From assembly GCA_001045525.1 (NCBI GenBank), contig LDWW01000016.1:1-64000 (forward strand): a DNA stretch of 64,000 bases, read 5' to 3'. The notes beneath the pieces are model-generated. The model was not told the origin of the DNA, did no database searches, and saw nothing but the letters and a program-made list of their open reading frames with translations. The position numbers and the translations under genes were made by a program. Source of the stretch: Chitinispirillum alkaliphilum. GTDB taxonomy: Bacteria; Fibrobacterota; Chitinivibrionia; Chitinivibrionales; Chitinispirillaceae. Below are positions 55,487 to 64,000 of the stretch, piece by piece (position 1 is the stretch's first letter; the number at the start of each line of letters is the position of its first letter).

Positions 55487-55545
55487 AAGTTTGATTACCC
55501 GACTGATCAGGCCGGGTAATTTACAGTTATTTGAAATCAGAAGAA

Positions 55546-58095
55546 TTACTGATTCTCTTCACCGGAAGAACCCTCAGCTGCCGAATCCTCTTCGGACTGG
55601 GCCTGCTCAGCTTCATCCTGATCAGGTAATGATTCGACCGGATCTACCGAAACAATATCCTCAGCCTCCTCGACTTCCCCTTTCTCACACAGAGCGATAT
55701 CGATAACTCTGTCGTCCTTATCGAGGTTAATCAGTCTGATTCCCTGGGTATTTCTTCCGATAGTGGAGATCTTATTGACATCCACACGGATTATGATGCC
55801 GTTTCTTGTTATGATCATCAGATCATTATCACCATAAACATTTTTGAGAGAAACAACAGAGCCGTTCTTTTCGGTTACCTTGATATTAATAATACCGCTA
55901 CCGCCCCTGTTGGTTTTTCTGTATTCTGTAACGGGTGTGCGTTTACCGTATCCGTTATCCGTTACACTCAAAACCTCATGTTCCTCATCAGCAATGATCA
56001 TCGATACAACCTTATCATCATTTTTCAGCGTGATTCCTTTCACACCGCGGGTATTTCTTCCAAGTTCTCTTGCAGCACTTTCATGGAATCGAACAGCCTG
56101 TCCAAACCTGGTACCCAGTATGACATCATTTTTTCCGTTTGTCACCTTACACTCAATAAGCGAATCACCCTCATCGAGGTTGATTGCATTGATTCCGCCC
56201 TTTCGGATATTACTGTATGAGGAGAGGGGCTGTTTATTTATAACACCCTGCTCTGTGGCAGTTATGATAAAATGTTCGTTATCAAACTCCCGTACAGAAA
56301 CAAATGCGGCAATCTTCTCCTCCGGACGCAGATTGAGGAGATTAACAATCGGTTTACCTCTTGAGTTTCTTCCAGCTTCGGGGATTCTGTACACTTTTAG
56401 CCAATGACAGCGCCCCTGATTTGTAAAGAACAATATATATGCATGGGTCGAAGCCACAAACAGAGATGATATGAAGTCATTTTCCTTGGATTCCATACCC
56501 TTGACACCTCTGCCCCCGCGGCCCTGTGCCCTGTAGGTGGTTGCAGCGGTTCTCTTTATGTACCCATCCCGGGTCATAGTGACAACCATATCCTCTTCAG
56601 CGATAAGGTCTTCGATATCAACATCACTTGTAGCATCCAGGATTTCCGTTCTTCTTGGATCCCCAAAGCGTGCCTTGATATCAGTGAGCTCATCTTTGAT
56701 TATCTGCATTCGCCTTTCACGGCTTGCAAGTATAGCTTCAAGATCGGCGATCTGAATCATGAGTTCGTTGTACTCTTTTTCAATTTTATCGCGCTCAAGA
56801 CCGGTAAGACGCTGAAGTCTCATCTCAAGAATCGCCTTGGCCTGAATTTCTGAGAGTCCAAAGTTCTCCATAAGCTTTGAGTGCGCTTCGTCAGGAGATG
56901 CAGATCCTCTTATGAGAGCTACAATTTCATCAATGTGATCGAGTGCAATACGCAGCCCCTCAAGAATGTGAGCTCTGGCTTTAGCTTTTTTAAGCTCAAA
57001 TTCAGTGCGGCGAACAACCACAGTATGACGATGGTCGATAAAGTGAGAGATAATCTCCTTTAAGGGGAGGAGTTTGGGCTGTCTGTCGACAAGCGCCAGA
57101 TTTATAATGCCGAATGTAGTCTGAAGATAAGTGAATTTGTAAAGTTTATTGAGGACAACATCAGCATAGTCATCCCTTTTCACTCCCACCACTATGCGCA
57201 TTCCCCTGCGGTCAGACTCATCCCTGATGAATGAGATTCCCTCTATGGTTTTGTGTCTGACAAGATCAGCCATTTTTTCAAGCAGGTTTGATTTGTTTAC
57301 CATGTAGGGGATTTCGGTGATTACTATCTCTTCCCTGTCATTTGCCAGTTTTTGAACCTCTGCCCTGGCCCGAATCACCACTTTTCCTCTTCCGGTACGG
57401 TAAGCTTCATAAATGCCGCTACGCCCGTAGATAACTCCTCCAGTAGGGAAGTCGGGACCGGGCAGGACCTGGAAAAGATCCTCTACTTCTACATCCGGAT
57501 TGTCAATGCAGAGCAAAACTGCATCCACCACTTCGCTTAAATTATGGGGAGCCATATTGGTAGCCATACCAACAGCAATACCGGTGGTACCGTTGAGCAG
57601 CAGAAAAGGAAGCTTTGCAGGCAGTACAAACGGCTCTTCCATCGAATCATCATAGTTGGGTACGAAATCGACGGTTTCTTTATCCAGATCAGAGAGCATC
57701 TCCTCAGCCATTGCAGTCATGCGACACTCGGTGTAACGCATCGCTGCAGGTGGATCCCCGTCGATCGAACCGAAGTTACCCTGTCCCTTTACCATCGGAT
57801 AACGCATGGAGAAGTCCTGCGCCATGCGCACCAGTGAATCGTAAACAGCACTGTCGCCATGGGGATGGTATTTACCAATAACATCTCCCACTACGCGGGC
57901 ACACTTCTTTGGCTGCTTGTTATGCTGAAGACCTAACTCTTCCATCCCAAACATCACACGCCGATGCACGGGTTTAAGCCCGTCCCTGACATCAGGAAGC
58001 GCCCTGGAGGTGATCATGCTCATAGAGTAGTCGAGATAAGACTTCTGCATCTCATCTTCTATGAACACCGACTGTGTTTTTACATTTTCATTCAT
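55546..58095 (-). CDS. gyrA: DNA gyrase subunit A
   Basis: 849 residues. Catalytic Tyr121 lies in [10 protein letters not shown]; the quinolone region reads [13 protein letters not shown] with the usual Ser82 and Asp86. The GyrA box is QGRGGRG, a variant of QRRGGKG, followed by the pinwheel blades, which supports negative supercoiling. An acidic tail of about 40 residues ([17 protein letters not shown]) ends the protein. It lies 16 bases after surE in a leftward operon. Confidence 0.97.
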   Translation of the reverse strand: MNENVKTQSVFIEDEMQKSYLDYSMSMITSRALPDVRDGLKPVHRRVMFGMEELGLQHNKQPKKCARVVGDVIGKYHPHGDSAVYDSLVRMAQDFSMRYPMVKGQGNFGSIDGDPPAAMRYTECRMTAMAEEMLSDLDKETVDFVPNYDDSMEEPFVLPAKLPFLLLNGTTGIAVGMATNMAPHNLSEVVDAVLLCIDNPDVEVEDLFQVLPGPDFPTGGVIYGRSGIYEAYRTGRGKVVIRARAEVQKLANDREEIVITEIPYMVNKSNLLEKMADLVRHKTIEGISFIRDESDRRGMRIVVGVKRDDYADVVLNKLYKFTYLQTTFGIINLALVDRQPKLLPLKEIISHFIDHRHTVVVRRTEFELKKAKARAHILEGLRIALDHIDEIVALIRGSASPDEAHSKLMENFGLSEIQAKAILEMRLQRLTGLERDKIEKEYNELMIQIADLEAILASRERRMQIIKDELTDIKARFGDPRRTEILDATSDVDIEDLIAEEDMVVTMTRDGYIKRTAATTYRAQGRGGRGVKGMESKENDFISSLFVASTHAYILFFTNQGRCHWLKVYRIPEAGRNSRGKPIVNLLNLRPEEKIAAFVSVREFDNEHFIITATEQGVINKQPLSSYSNIRKGGINAINLDEGDSLIECKVTNGKNDVILGTRFGQAVRFHESAARELGRNTRGVKGITLKNDDKVVSMIIADEEHEVLSVTDNGYGKRTPVTEYRKTNRGGSGIINIKVTEKNGSVVSLKNVYGDNDLMIITRNGIIIRVDVNKISTIGRNTQGIRLINLDKDDRVIDIALCEKGEVEEAEDIVSVDPVESLPDQDEAEQAQSEEDSAAEGSSGEENQ

Positions 58096-58111
58096 GAAAA
58101 CTAACCCTTTA

Positions 58112-58900
58112 TTAACTTTCGTTATCTTCCAGCCATCGCAAATGAGGCAATGCTCCGTGAGCGGTAGAATCGAAAGTAAGCGGTGTAATAGTGATAAATT
58201 TATTCATAAGTGCTCTGGAATCGTATGTATCCCAGGGTTCAATGTTCTTTTTTTCTCCGTAAACCAGATATCCCTCTTTGGTGGCATGAGACTCTATCTC
58301 CACCTTCTCATACCGGTCATCGAAAAATGCCATACTCTGCCAGGTAACTCTGGTACCCCTGGCTTCTTCAGGACTGCATGGAGGAAAGTTAACGTTGTAA
58401 AACACCTTACTCTCTTTTATCAGATCCTTCTGAGAGGTGATGTCTCGTACCATGGAAGGGACTTTCTTTGCATACTCTTCAGCGTGTTCCGCACTCTCCT
58501 GACATACCGAGAAAGCGATGCTTGGAATGTTCCAGAACGCACCCTCCCTGGCGGCTGCCACGGTTCCGGAATAGAAGGCTGAAAGCCCTGAATTTTCCCC
58601 TATGTTCATACCGGAGATAACAAGATCGGGTTGACTTGGAAGAAGATAGCTGATTGCGAATTTCACACAGTCTGCGGGCGATCCACTGACTGCGAAGCCG
58701 GGCATTTCCTTATCCTCCCCGAATTTTCGGTAGTGAAGCGGGTTATGAAAGGTGAAAGCATGTCCGGCTCCGCTATGCTCCTTTTCCGGCGCCACGACCA
58801 CGACCTCATACTCCTCACACAAAACATCATAGAGGAGCTTGATCCCGGGAGCAAAAAACCCGTCATCATTTGTCAGTAATATTGTTTGTTTTGCAGTCAT
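58112..58900 (-). CDS. surE: 5'/3'-nucleotidase SurE
   Basis: 262 residues. [16 protein letters not shown] at the N-terminus supplies the metal-binding Asp pair; [17 protein letters not shown] and [27 protein letters not shown] complete the active site. SurE is a stationary-phase-associated survival nucleotidase that dephosphorylates nucleoside monophosphates. It is placed between gyrB and gyrA in the same operon, 64 bases after gyrB and 16 before gyrA. Confidence 0.96.
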   Translation of the reverse strand: MTAKQTILLTNDDGFFAPGIKLLYDVLCEEYEVVVVAPEKEHSGAGHAFTFHNPLHYRKFGEDKEMPGFAVSGSPADCVKFAISYLLPSQPDLVISGMNIGENSGLSAFYSGTVAAAREGAFWNIPSIAFSVCQESAEHAEEYAKKVPSMVRDITSQKDLIKESKVFYNVNFPPCSPEEARGTRVTWQSMAFFDDRYEKVEIESHATKEGYLVYGEKKNIEPWDTYDSRALMNKFITITPLTFDSTAHGALPHLRWLEDNES

Positions 58901-58964
58901 TACGTTTTACTATTCCTCTCAACTTCTTTTATACCGTTTCCATCCGGGGCGTTCCCTTATGGTT

Positions 58965-60890
<1,926 letters not shown>

Positions 60891-60933
60891 TTACTCCATA
60901 CCGGAAGTGAGAACGGACTGTCCCATTTCCCAA

Positions 60934-61230
60934 TCAATAGAAAATTATTTCTTTAATACTGTCACATCCTGTTTCCCGCCTGATAGTATCCAAAAGCTGC
61001 TCTTTAAGATACACAAGCTCCTGTCGCCAGGAAGCGGAAAACACCTTCACATATAATCTGCCGTCTTCAACACGGTTGCATTCAGTTTCTTTGGCTATAC
61101 GCTCCCCTACCACACCACTCCAGCGTGATACCACTTCATACTCCCTGCATATGGTTGCGTAGCCTCGCTCCTGAAGAATCGACTCCAGAATATTGCCCAA
61201 CTTCTCGGGCTGCTTTTTTTTCCTTCTCAC
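60934..61230 (-). CDS. DciA-like (DUF721) helicase-loading protein
   Basis: 98 residues from GTG. KLGNILESILQERG is followed by a KH-like domain with VVSRWSGVVGERIAKETE, LYVKVFSASWRQELVYLK and CDSIKEIIFY, the DUF721 signature. DciA is the ancestral loader of the DnaB helicase, and genes of this family often sit between recF and gyrB, as here. The GTG overlaps the recF stop by four bases (GTGA), implying coupled translation. Confidence 0.88.
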   Translation of the reverse strand: MRRKKKQPEKLGNILESILQERGYATICREYEVVSRWSGVVGERIAKETECNRVEDGRLYVKVFSASWRQELVYLKEQLLDTIRRETGCDSIKEIIFY

Positions 61231-62321
61231 CGGACCTCCACGTTCCCGTCCGAAACAACACAGTTAAGCACCGATTTACCAAGCGTAATATCAAGCCGCG
61301 GCGTTGCAATAAACACCTGCCCCTTACCCTCAATAAGAGGATACACTCTTGATGTGCGCCCTGTATCAAGCTCAGACACCGCATCGTCAATAAGGAAAAT
61401 CATACTTTGATGTCTGTGGCGCTCGATCAAAAGCACAGAGGCGAGTTTAAGAGAAAGAACAAATGAACGACATTGACCCTGCGATCCGAAAGTCCTGGCA
61501 AGCCTTTTATCAAGCAAAAAACGCAGCTCATCCCGGTGTGGTCCTGAAGAGGAAAAACCTACCTCAATATCCCTTCTCCTCCGCTGTGCTAAAAAAGAAT
61601 AAAATACATTTTTCCACTCTTTTTTACTACTACAATCAATTTTGCAGCGTGGTTCATACTGCAGGTCGGCCGATTCTCTTCCGCCGCTTATTTCCCTGTA
61701 GAAATCCCCCAGCAGCGGAATCAACTCCTCAACCACCCTTTGGCGCCAGAACACAAGCTCCGCTCCGCTTTGAGCCATCTGCTCTTCATATATCTCATAC
61801 TGAAGCGGCTCCCAAACTTTCCCCATAAGACTGTTGCGGCTCAGCATACTGCGTCTGTAACGGGCAAGCGCCTCAAAATACCCCCTGTCGATCTGAGATA
61901 TGAGCATATCCAGAAACCGCCGTCTTGTCTCAGGGGGACCATACACAAGCTCAAGATCATCCGTTCCAAACGACACCACCGGCCTCTCTCCAAACCACTC
62001 AGAGAAACTCCCCAGCGGTTTGTCGTTTATTTTCATCGATACCCGCCTGTCACGGTCAAAACCCAGCGAAGCCTTCACCCTGGCCCCATCCTCGTAATTA
62101 AAACACCCTTCTGCAAAAGCACTCTTTTCTTCATGATTGATCATCGTCTTTCTCGCCGCACCGCGTTGTGAACGACCGGTGCACAAAAGATGAATGCTCT
62201 CAAGAAGATTTGTTTTACCCGAGCCGTTGAGCCCCTCAAAGAGAGCCCCGCCACAAGGTATTTCAAGAGAAAGGTCCCTGTAGTTTCGAAAATTTATAAG
62301 GCGAAGAAAATCAAGATGCAT
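61227..62321 (-). CDS. recF: DNA replication and repair protein RecF
   Basis: 364 residues. INFRNYRDLSLEIP opens the ABC-ATPase head; Walker A is GLNGSGKTNLLE; the signature and Walker B (SQGQCRSFVLSLKLA and IFLIDDAVSELD) are near the C-terminus. RecF helps load RecA at gaps. The ATG has no obvious Shine-Dalgarno and lies about 24 bases after a -10-like hexamer, so the leader is very short. It is the first gene of the recF-dciA-gyrB-surE-gyrA operon. Confidence 0.96.
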   Translation of the reverse strand: MHLDFLRLINFRNYRDLSLEIPCGGALFEGLNGSGKTNLLESIHLLCTGRSQRGAARKTMINHEEKSAFAEGCFNYEDGARVKASLGFDRDRRVSMKINDKPLGSFSEWFGERPVVSFGTDDLELVYGPPETRRRFLDMLISQIDRGYFEALARYRRSMLSRNSLMGKVWEPLQYEIYEEQMAQSGAELVFWRQRVVEELIPLLGDFYREISGGRESADLQYEPRCKIDCSSKKEWKNVFYSFLAQRRRRDIEVGFSSSGPHRDELRFLLDKRLARTFGSQGQCRSFVLSLKLASVLLIERHRHQSMIFLIDDAVSELDTGRTSRVYPLIEGKGQVFIATPRLDITLGKSVLNCVVSDGNVEVR

Positions 62322-62323
62322 AG

Positions 62324-62352
62324 TTGAAATATACTATATAATATTGTATAAT
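62324..62352 (+). promoter_or_regulatory. Strong promoter candidate for the minor-pilin cluster
   Basis: TTGAAA (62324-62329), spacer of exactly 17 bases, TATAAT (62347-62352). The first pilin start is 175 bases downstream. It overlaps a minus-strand promoter for recF. Confidence 0.65.
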
Positions 62353-62373
62353 GATATTACGATGTAACATCAA
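62345..62373 (-). promoter_or_regulatory. Promoter candidate for the recF-gyrA operon
   Basis: Reading the minus strand: TTGATG (62373-62368), 17-base spacer, TATACA (62350-62345). The -10 overlaps the -10 of the rightward promoter, so both could not be occupied by polymerase at once. Confidence 0.5.
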
Positions 62374-62526
62374 ATATGTTTTAGCCCACCATTTTTTTTC
62401 GTTTTGGTATTGCACCGTTTAGATTTGTTCACACTCAAACAGATTATTTCACTTAAATTGTGCTGTTTTGAAATTCATAATTATATTATATATTGTTATT
62501 GTGCAGTAATCCCTAAACCAGAGCAT

Positions 62527-63120
62527 ATGGATATGTATTCAAAATTGTTCCGCTCAAAACGGCCAACAGGCTGTGGAGTTTACCGCTTAAACAGTGGTGG
62601 ATTCACTCTTATTGAGGTAGTTGTGGCTGTCGTCGTGTTGGGGATAATTGGAACACTAATCACAATTAACTGGGCCGGATTCATTAGATATCAAAACCTT
62701 CGCAAAGAAGCATTCAGTTTGTTGCAGGAGCTCAACAGCCTGAAATCAAGAGCCATCAGCGATAATCTACCCTATTTTGTCACATTTGATTTAACCAACA
62801 ATCAATATACTGTCCTGAGGGGAACCGCTGAAAACAGCAATACTTTGGATGGTGCTACTGAGCTTTACCGGAAAAATCTTGGTGACAACGTGTCATTTGG
62901 GGACGCTCCAGCTATTGGTACTCTGGCAGACGAATTAGCTTCCAAGAACTGGGGCTCCGAAAACGGATTCCTGACAATCAGACCAACCAACTTAAACTCA
63001 TTCGATACCGGGTACATATATCTGACCAGAAACAACAGAGGTTTTATCATTATTAAACGCGGCAACATAAATCCCCTCCAAATTTTTTCGCGGGATGGTA
63101 ATCAATGGACAGAAATGTAG
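62527..63120 (+). CDS. Minor prepilin, GspH/FimT-like
   Basis: 197 residues from ATG 62527 (another ATG two codons later). The long leader (25 residues, ending NSGG) precedes FTLIEVVVAVVVLGIIGTL with Glu5. ALLQELNSLK-type helix (here SLLQELNSLKSRAI) and the VTFDLTNNQYTVLRG strand region are typical of GspH/FimT minor pilins. Ribosome binding site is weak. It overlaps the next gene by 16 bases. Confidence 0.85.
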   Translation: MDMYSKLFRSKRPTGCGVYRLNSGGFTLIEVVVAVVVLGIIGTLITINWAGFIRYQNLRKEAFSLLQELNSLKSRAISDNLPYFVTFDLTNNQYTVLRGTAENSNTLDGATELYRKNLGDNVSFGDAPAIGTLADELASKNWGSENGFLTIRPTNLNSFDTGYIYLTRNNRGFIIIKRGNINPLQIFSRDGNQWTEM

Positions 63121-63482
63121 ATAACAATAGCGGGTTCACTATTGTGGAGATTATAATAAGCCTTCTGCTTATTTCGCTGGCGCTTATTGCGATTGCGTCA
63201 GTTTTCCCCCGCATCACCCAGAGTCAGATGATTATAAGAGAGGTTGAAGAAGCACATGTGATTGCAAATGATGCACTGCTTCAACTCTTCCAAGAATCAG
63301 AAAACTCCCCTTTTGACAACGAAACAAATGAAGAAATGGATCCCGTGGTAGTAAATAATATTACATTTACCCCCTCCTACATAATCGAGGAGGAAGATTT
63401 TGTCAAAAGGGCCGTCGTGACAGTGAGGTGGAGAAAAATGGGCAATGACCATGAAGTAACATTGTTGGGAGTTGTACGATGA
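63105..63482 (+). CDS. Minor prepilin, GspI/PilV-like
   Basis: 125 residues. Leader MDRNVDNNSG, then FTIVEIIISLLLISLALIAI with Glu5. The short globular domain ending in VTVRWRKMGNDHEVTLLGVV is typical of PilV/GspI minor pilins. It overlaps the preceding gene by 16 bases and the next by 4 (ATGA). Confidence 0.88.
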   Translation: MDRNVDNNSGFTIVEIIISLLLISLALIAIASVFPRITQSQMIIREVEEAHVIANDALLQLFQESENSPFDNETNEEMDPVVVNNITFTPSYIIEEEDFVKRAVVTVRWRKMGNDHEVTLLGVVR

Positions 63483-64000
63483 ATAAAAAAGGTATGACAC
63501 TGCTTGAGCTCGTAGTATATCTGGCATTAGCAGCTTTTCTGCTCACTCCCGTTGTGATGCTGGTACAGCGTTCATCTCTCTTTATGGCTAAGGACAGTAC
63601 GGTCGCTTCACTGCGAACCACAGGTAAAGAAATTTTGCAAATCCTATACGATGATATCAAAAATACCGGATATAAAACCTTCTCCGATGGTAACCTCAAC
63701 AATCTGGGGACCGATTTTAATGTGATCATCGACGAGAATGACTCTTCGTCCTTTGTTTACACTGCAGGTGATCCCTTTGATCAGCTTACAATTTTAAAGG
63801 GAAGGCTGAACAAAAACCGTCAGTGGCTGGGTATTGACACTATTGGATATTTTGTTGAAAACAACGTGCTGAGAAGAGTGCAAGCAGGAACAGACACTGA
63901 CACCCAGGATATTGCATTTAATGTGGAAGCGCTGCAGTTTCGATTTTCTCCAGATATGGTAACCTGGTCCAGTGAAGATGAAGAACCAACCATAGAAGAA
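63479..64000 (+). CDS. Minor prepilin, GspJ/PilW-like (runs off the window)
   Basis: 174 codons are visible and the frame is still open at the window end. The protein begins MNKKG, then MTLLELVVYLALAAFLLTP: +1 is Met rather than Phe, Glu5 is kept. TGKEILQILYDDIKNTGYK and LQFRFSPD fit the PilW/GspJ type. The ATG overlaps the preceding stop (ATGA). A PilX/GspK-type gene probably follows. Confidence 0.85.
   Translation, partial: MNKKGMTLLELVVYLALAAFLLTPVVMLVQRSSLFMAKDSTVASLRTTGKEILQILYDDIKNTGYKTFSDGNLNNLGTDFNVIIDENDSSSFVYTAGDPFDQLTILKGRLNKNRQWLGIDTIGYFVENNVLRRVQAGTDTDTQDIAFNVEALQFRFSPDMVTWSSEDEEPTIEE

Noticed and set aside
55844-56407. 187-codon plus-strand ORF inside gyrA
   Set aside because: Antisense to the gyrase A pinwheel region; a shadow frame.

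Overview
This window reads as a chromosomal segment of a diderm, cellulose- or chitin-associated bacterium, most likely of the Fibrobacterota (Chitinivibrionia-like). The main pointers are a Fibrobacter-succinogenes-major-paralogous-type C-terminal domain (11.1-13.2 kb), large secreted carbohydrate-active proteins ending in T9SS-like sorting domains, a short Bacteroidetes-style primary sigma factor, and a second type IIA topoisomerase pair of the kind seen in the FCB superphylum. The taxonomic call is inference; there is no rRNA in the window. I found no tRNA, rRNA, CRISPR array, complete insertion sequence or prophage.

Layout. 0-0.25 kb: a 21-bp minisatellite with higher-order structure. 0.5-6.1 kb: a small release-factor-like protein, a secreted putative glycoside hydrolase, an SDR oxidoreductase, an aldehyde dehydrogenase and a small lipoprotein. 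6.1-13.2 kb: a hairpin-rich non-coding stretch, a 1388-residue secreted polysaccharide deacetylase with a chitin-binding-like module inserted in its catalytic domain and near-identical MBG repeats, and a divergent FISUMP lipoprotein. 13.3-15.9 kb: an unrecognised three-gene membrane cassette in which two paralogues flank a third gene; an A8 tract sits at one gene junction. 16-20 kb: a DUF4159-DUF4175 pair. 20-27 kb: PanE-like reductase, MetY, an exported protein, GH31 alpha-glucosidase and an LA_2272-type surface-repeat protein. 27-31 kb: ParE/ParC-like topoisomerase, overlapping by one base. 31-35.8 kb: ferredoxin-type aldo/keto reductase, ferritin-like protein, RlpA-like lipoprotein, secreted beta-helix protein and an outer-membrane-like protein.

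35.9-47.7 kb is a nearly continuous type IV pilus operon: platform protein PilC, four prepilin-like proteins, a PilX-like protein, PilM, N, O and P, secretin PilQ, retraction ATPase PilT and extension ATPase PilB. PilB carries an extra N-terminal receiver-like domain and an MshEN-like domain. A radical SAM protein and a TIGR00725/LOG-like protein follow. A second set of minor prepilins (GspH, GspI/PilV and GspJ/PilW types) starts at 62.5 kb and runs off the right edge, so pilus genes bracket the replication genes. Prepilin peptidase is not in the window.

49.6-62.3 kb holds core housekeeping genes: two small overlapping unknown ORFs, a SUMF1-fold lipoprotein, ClpB, the sigma factor, then gyrA, surE, gyrB, a DciA-like gene and recF, all transcribed leftward from recF. 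The order recF-dciA-gyrB-(surE)-gyrA resembles the classical replication-origin cluster, but dnaA and dnaN are absent upstream of recF; a rightward minor-pilin promoter that overlaps the recF promoter occupies that place.

The items least explained by known families are the 13.3-15.9 kb cassette with its A8 tract, the higher-order minisatellite at the left edge, the structured non-coding region at 6.1-6.6 kb, and the overlapping divergent promoters at 62.3 kb.
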